Part shown: positions 63,586-64,000 of the stretch, piece by piece
How the letters are laid out: each line of letters starts with the position of its first letter
Numbering within the stretch: position 1 is the stretch's first letter
From: DATBLE01 sp963808815
GTDB taxonomy: Bacteria; Actinomycetota; Thermoleophilia; Gaiellales; Gaiellaceae
Assembly (NCBI GenBank): GCA_963808815.1
Contig: CAWEGI010000017.1
Coordinates: forward strand, 124,001-188,000
DNA length: 64,000 nt
Direction: 5' to 3'
Translations under genes and position numbers: made by a program
Notes under the pieces: model-generated
What the model was told of the DNA's origin: nothing
Databases searched by the model: none
Seen by the model: the letters and a program-made list of their open reading frames with translations, nothing else

Positions 63586-63992
63586 CTAGCCGTCGACCGC
63601 CCCGCTGCCGGTCGCTCCGCAGAACCGAGTGCGGGACTCGTCGAGGCACAGGAGGCCGAGAAGCCGCGCGTCGTCCCCCACGACGACGAGCCTGCGGTGC
63701 GGGCTGGCGGCCGTTCGAGCAAAGGCAGTCGAGGCAGGTTCGTCGGGGCCGATCGTGTCGGGGTCCGGTTCCGCAAAATCGACCGCCCGCTGCTCGGGCG
63801 GCGCGTCGGCAGGCAGGTCCGGTGATCGCGCCGGCGAATGTCTGTCCGTCGGCGAGGAGCACCATCTGCACGCTCGGGTTCTCGAGCAGCGCGCGAACCT
63901 CGGAGACGGGCGCATCCACGGGCAAGCGTCTTCGGGTTGCGGAGCATCAGATCCGCGGCCAGCTGGACTCTGCTGCCTGACGGAGACTCCAT
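63586..63992 (-). CDS. CBS-domain protein (two frameshifts)
   Basis: About 135 residues from ATG 63992 near the window edge. Pieces in order: VQLAADLMLRNPKTL, then (break near 63922) PVDAPVSEVRALLENPSVQM VLLADGQTFAGAI, then (break near 63822) DLPADAPPEQRAVDFAEPDP DTIGPDEPAS ... RLVVVGDDARLLGLLCLDES. Together they form a pair of CBS motifs that bind adenosyl ligands. Both breaks are single-base. Short stand-alone CBS proteins usually regulate a partner; none is visible here. Confidence 0.7.
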
Positions 63993-64000
63993 GCACAGAT

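Overview
The window is very GC-rich, densely packed bacterial DNA. Starts are often GTG, TTG or apparently CTG, adjacent genes commonly overlap as NTGA, and no intergenic stretch exceeds about 200 bases. Gene content (AfsR-like regulator, Gmad2 lipoprotein, XylFGH-type sugar importers, D-lyxose isomerase family, phosphoketolase, DsbA-VKOR pair, actinobacterial aconitase) fits a soil Actinomycetota; placement in Thermoleophilia/Gaiellales is inference only. I saw no rRNA, tRNA, CRISPR array, insertion sequence or phage.

Layout. 1-6.6 kb: broken DrrA-type ABC ATPase, internally deleted cupin remnant, Gmad2 lipoprotein, secreted cupin, AfsR/SARP-type regulator followed by a berberine-bridge-type FAD oxidoreductase. 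6.6-13.7 kb (minus): formate dehydrogenase operon: NuoE-NuoF fusion (with an in-frame amber codon), two secreted proteins, a catalytic subunit with an in-frame TGA at the selenocysteine site, then a methyltransferase, birA and a 55-residue acidic protein. 13.7-17.8 kb: two Gfo/Idh oxidoreductases, a sugar epimerase and a D-lyxose-isomerase-like cupin. 18.4-21.5 kb: an UnbU-UnbV-like fusion. 21.5-36.4 kb: carbohydrate island with two XylFGH-like importers around a FadR/GntR regulator, then an IlvD/Edd sugar-acid dehydratase, sugar dehydrogenases, xylose-isomerase-like protein, xylulokinase and an SDR. 36.4-46.9 kb: methyltransferase, aconitase, Zn alcohol dehydrogenase, a NarL-type two-component pair, a CBS-BON protein and a GNAT/ADP-forming acyl-CoA synthetase fusion. 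47-50.7 kb: phosphoketolase and a short acetate kinase. 50.7-58.5 kb: ABC-2 exporter, twin cupin-TPR proteins, threonine catabolism (kbl, tdh), DsbA-VKOR oxidative folding. 58.5-64 kb: FMN reductase, YceI/MarR pair, NIPSNAP and methyltransferase, class II aldolase, VOC protein, CBS protein.

How it fits together: imported pentoses could pass through the isomerase and xylulokinase to xylulose-5-P, which phosphoketolase and acetate kinase would turn into glyceraldehyde-3-P, acetate and ATP. The sugar-acid dehydratase suggests a parallel oxidative route. Formate oxidation would reduce NAD through the FdhA-NuoEF pair.

The two most interesting signals are (i) a selenocysteine formate dehydrogenase with a SECIS-like hairpin whose loop is GGUC, and (ii) an 81-bp element present twice, each time starting exactly at the upstream gene's TGA stop, staying in frame with the downstream gene, and carrying two 7-bp triloop hairpins, one with compensatory changes between copies. 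A caution: about ten otherwise well-conserved genes carry single-base frameshifts (about ten indels in one histidine kinase), so the assembly probably contains indel errors.
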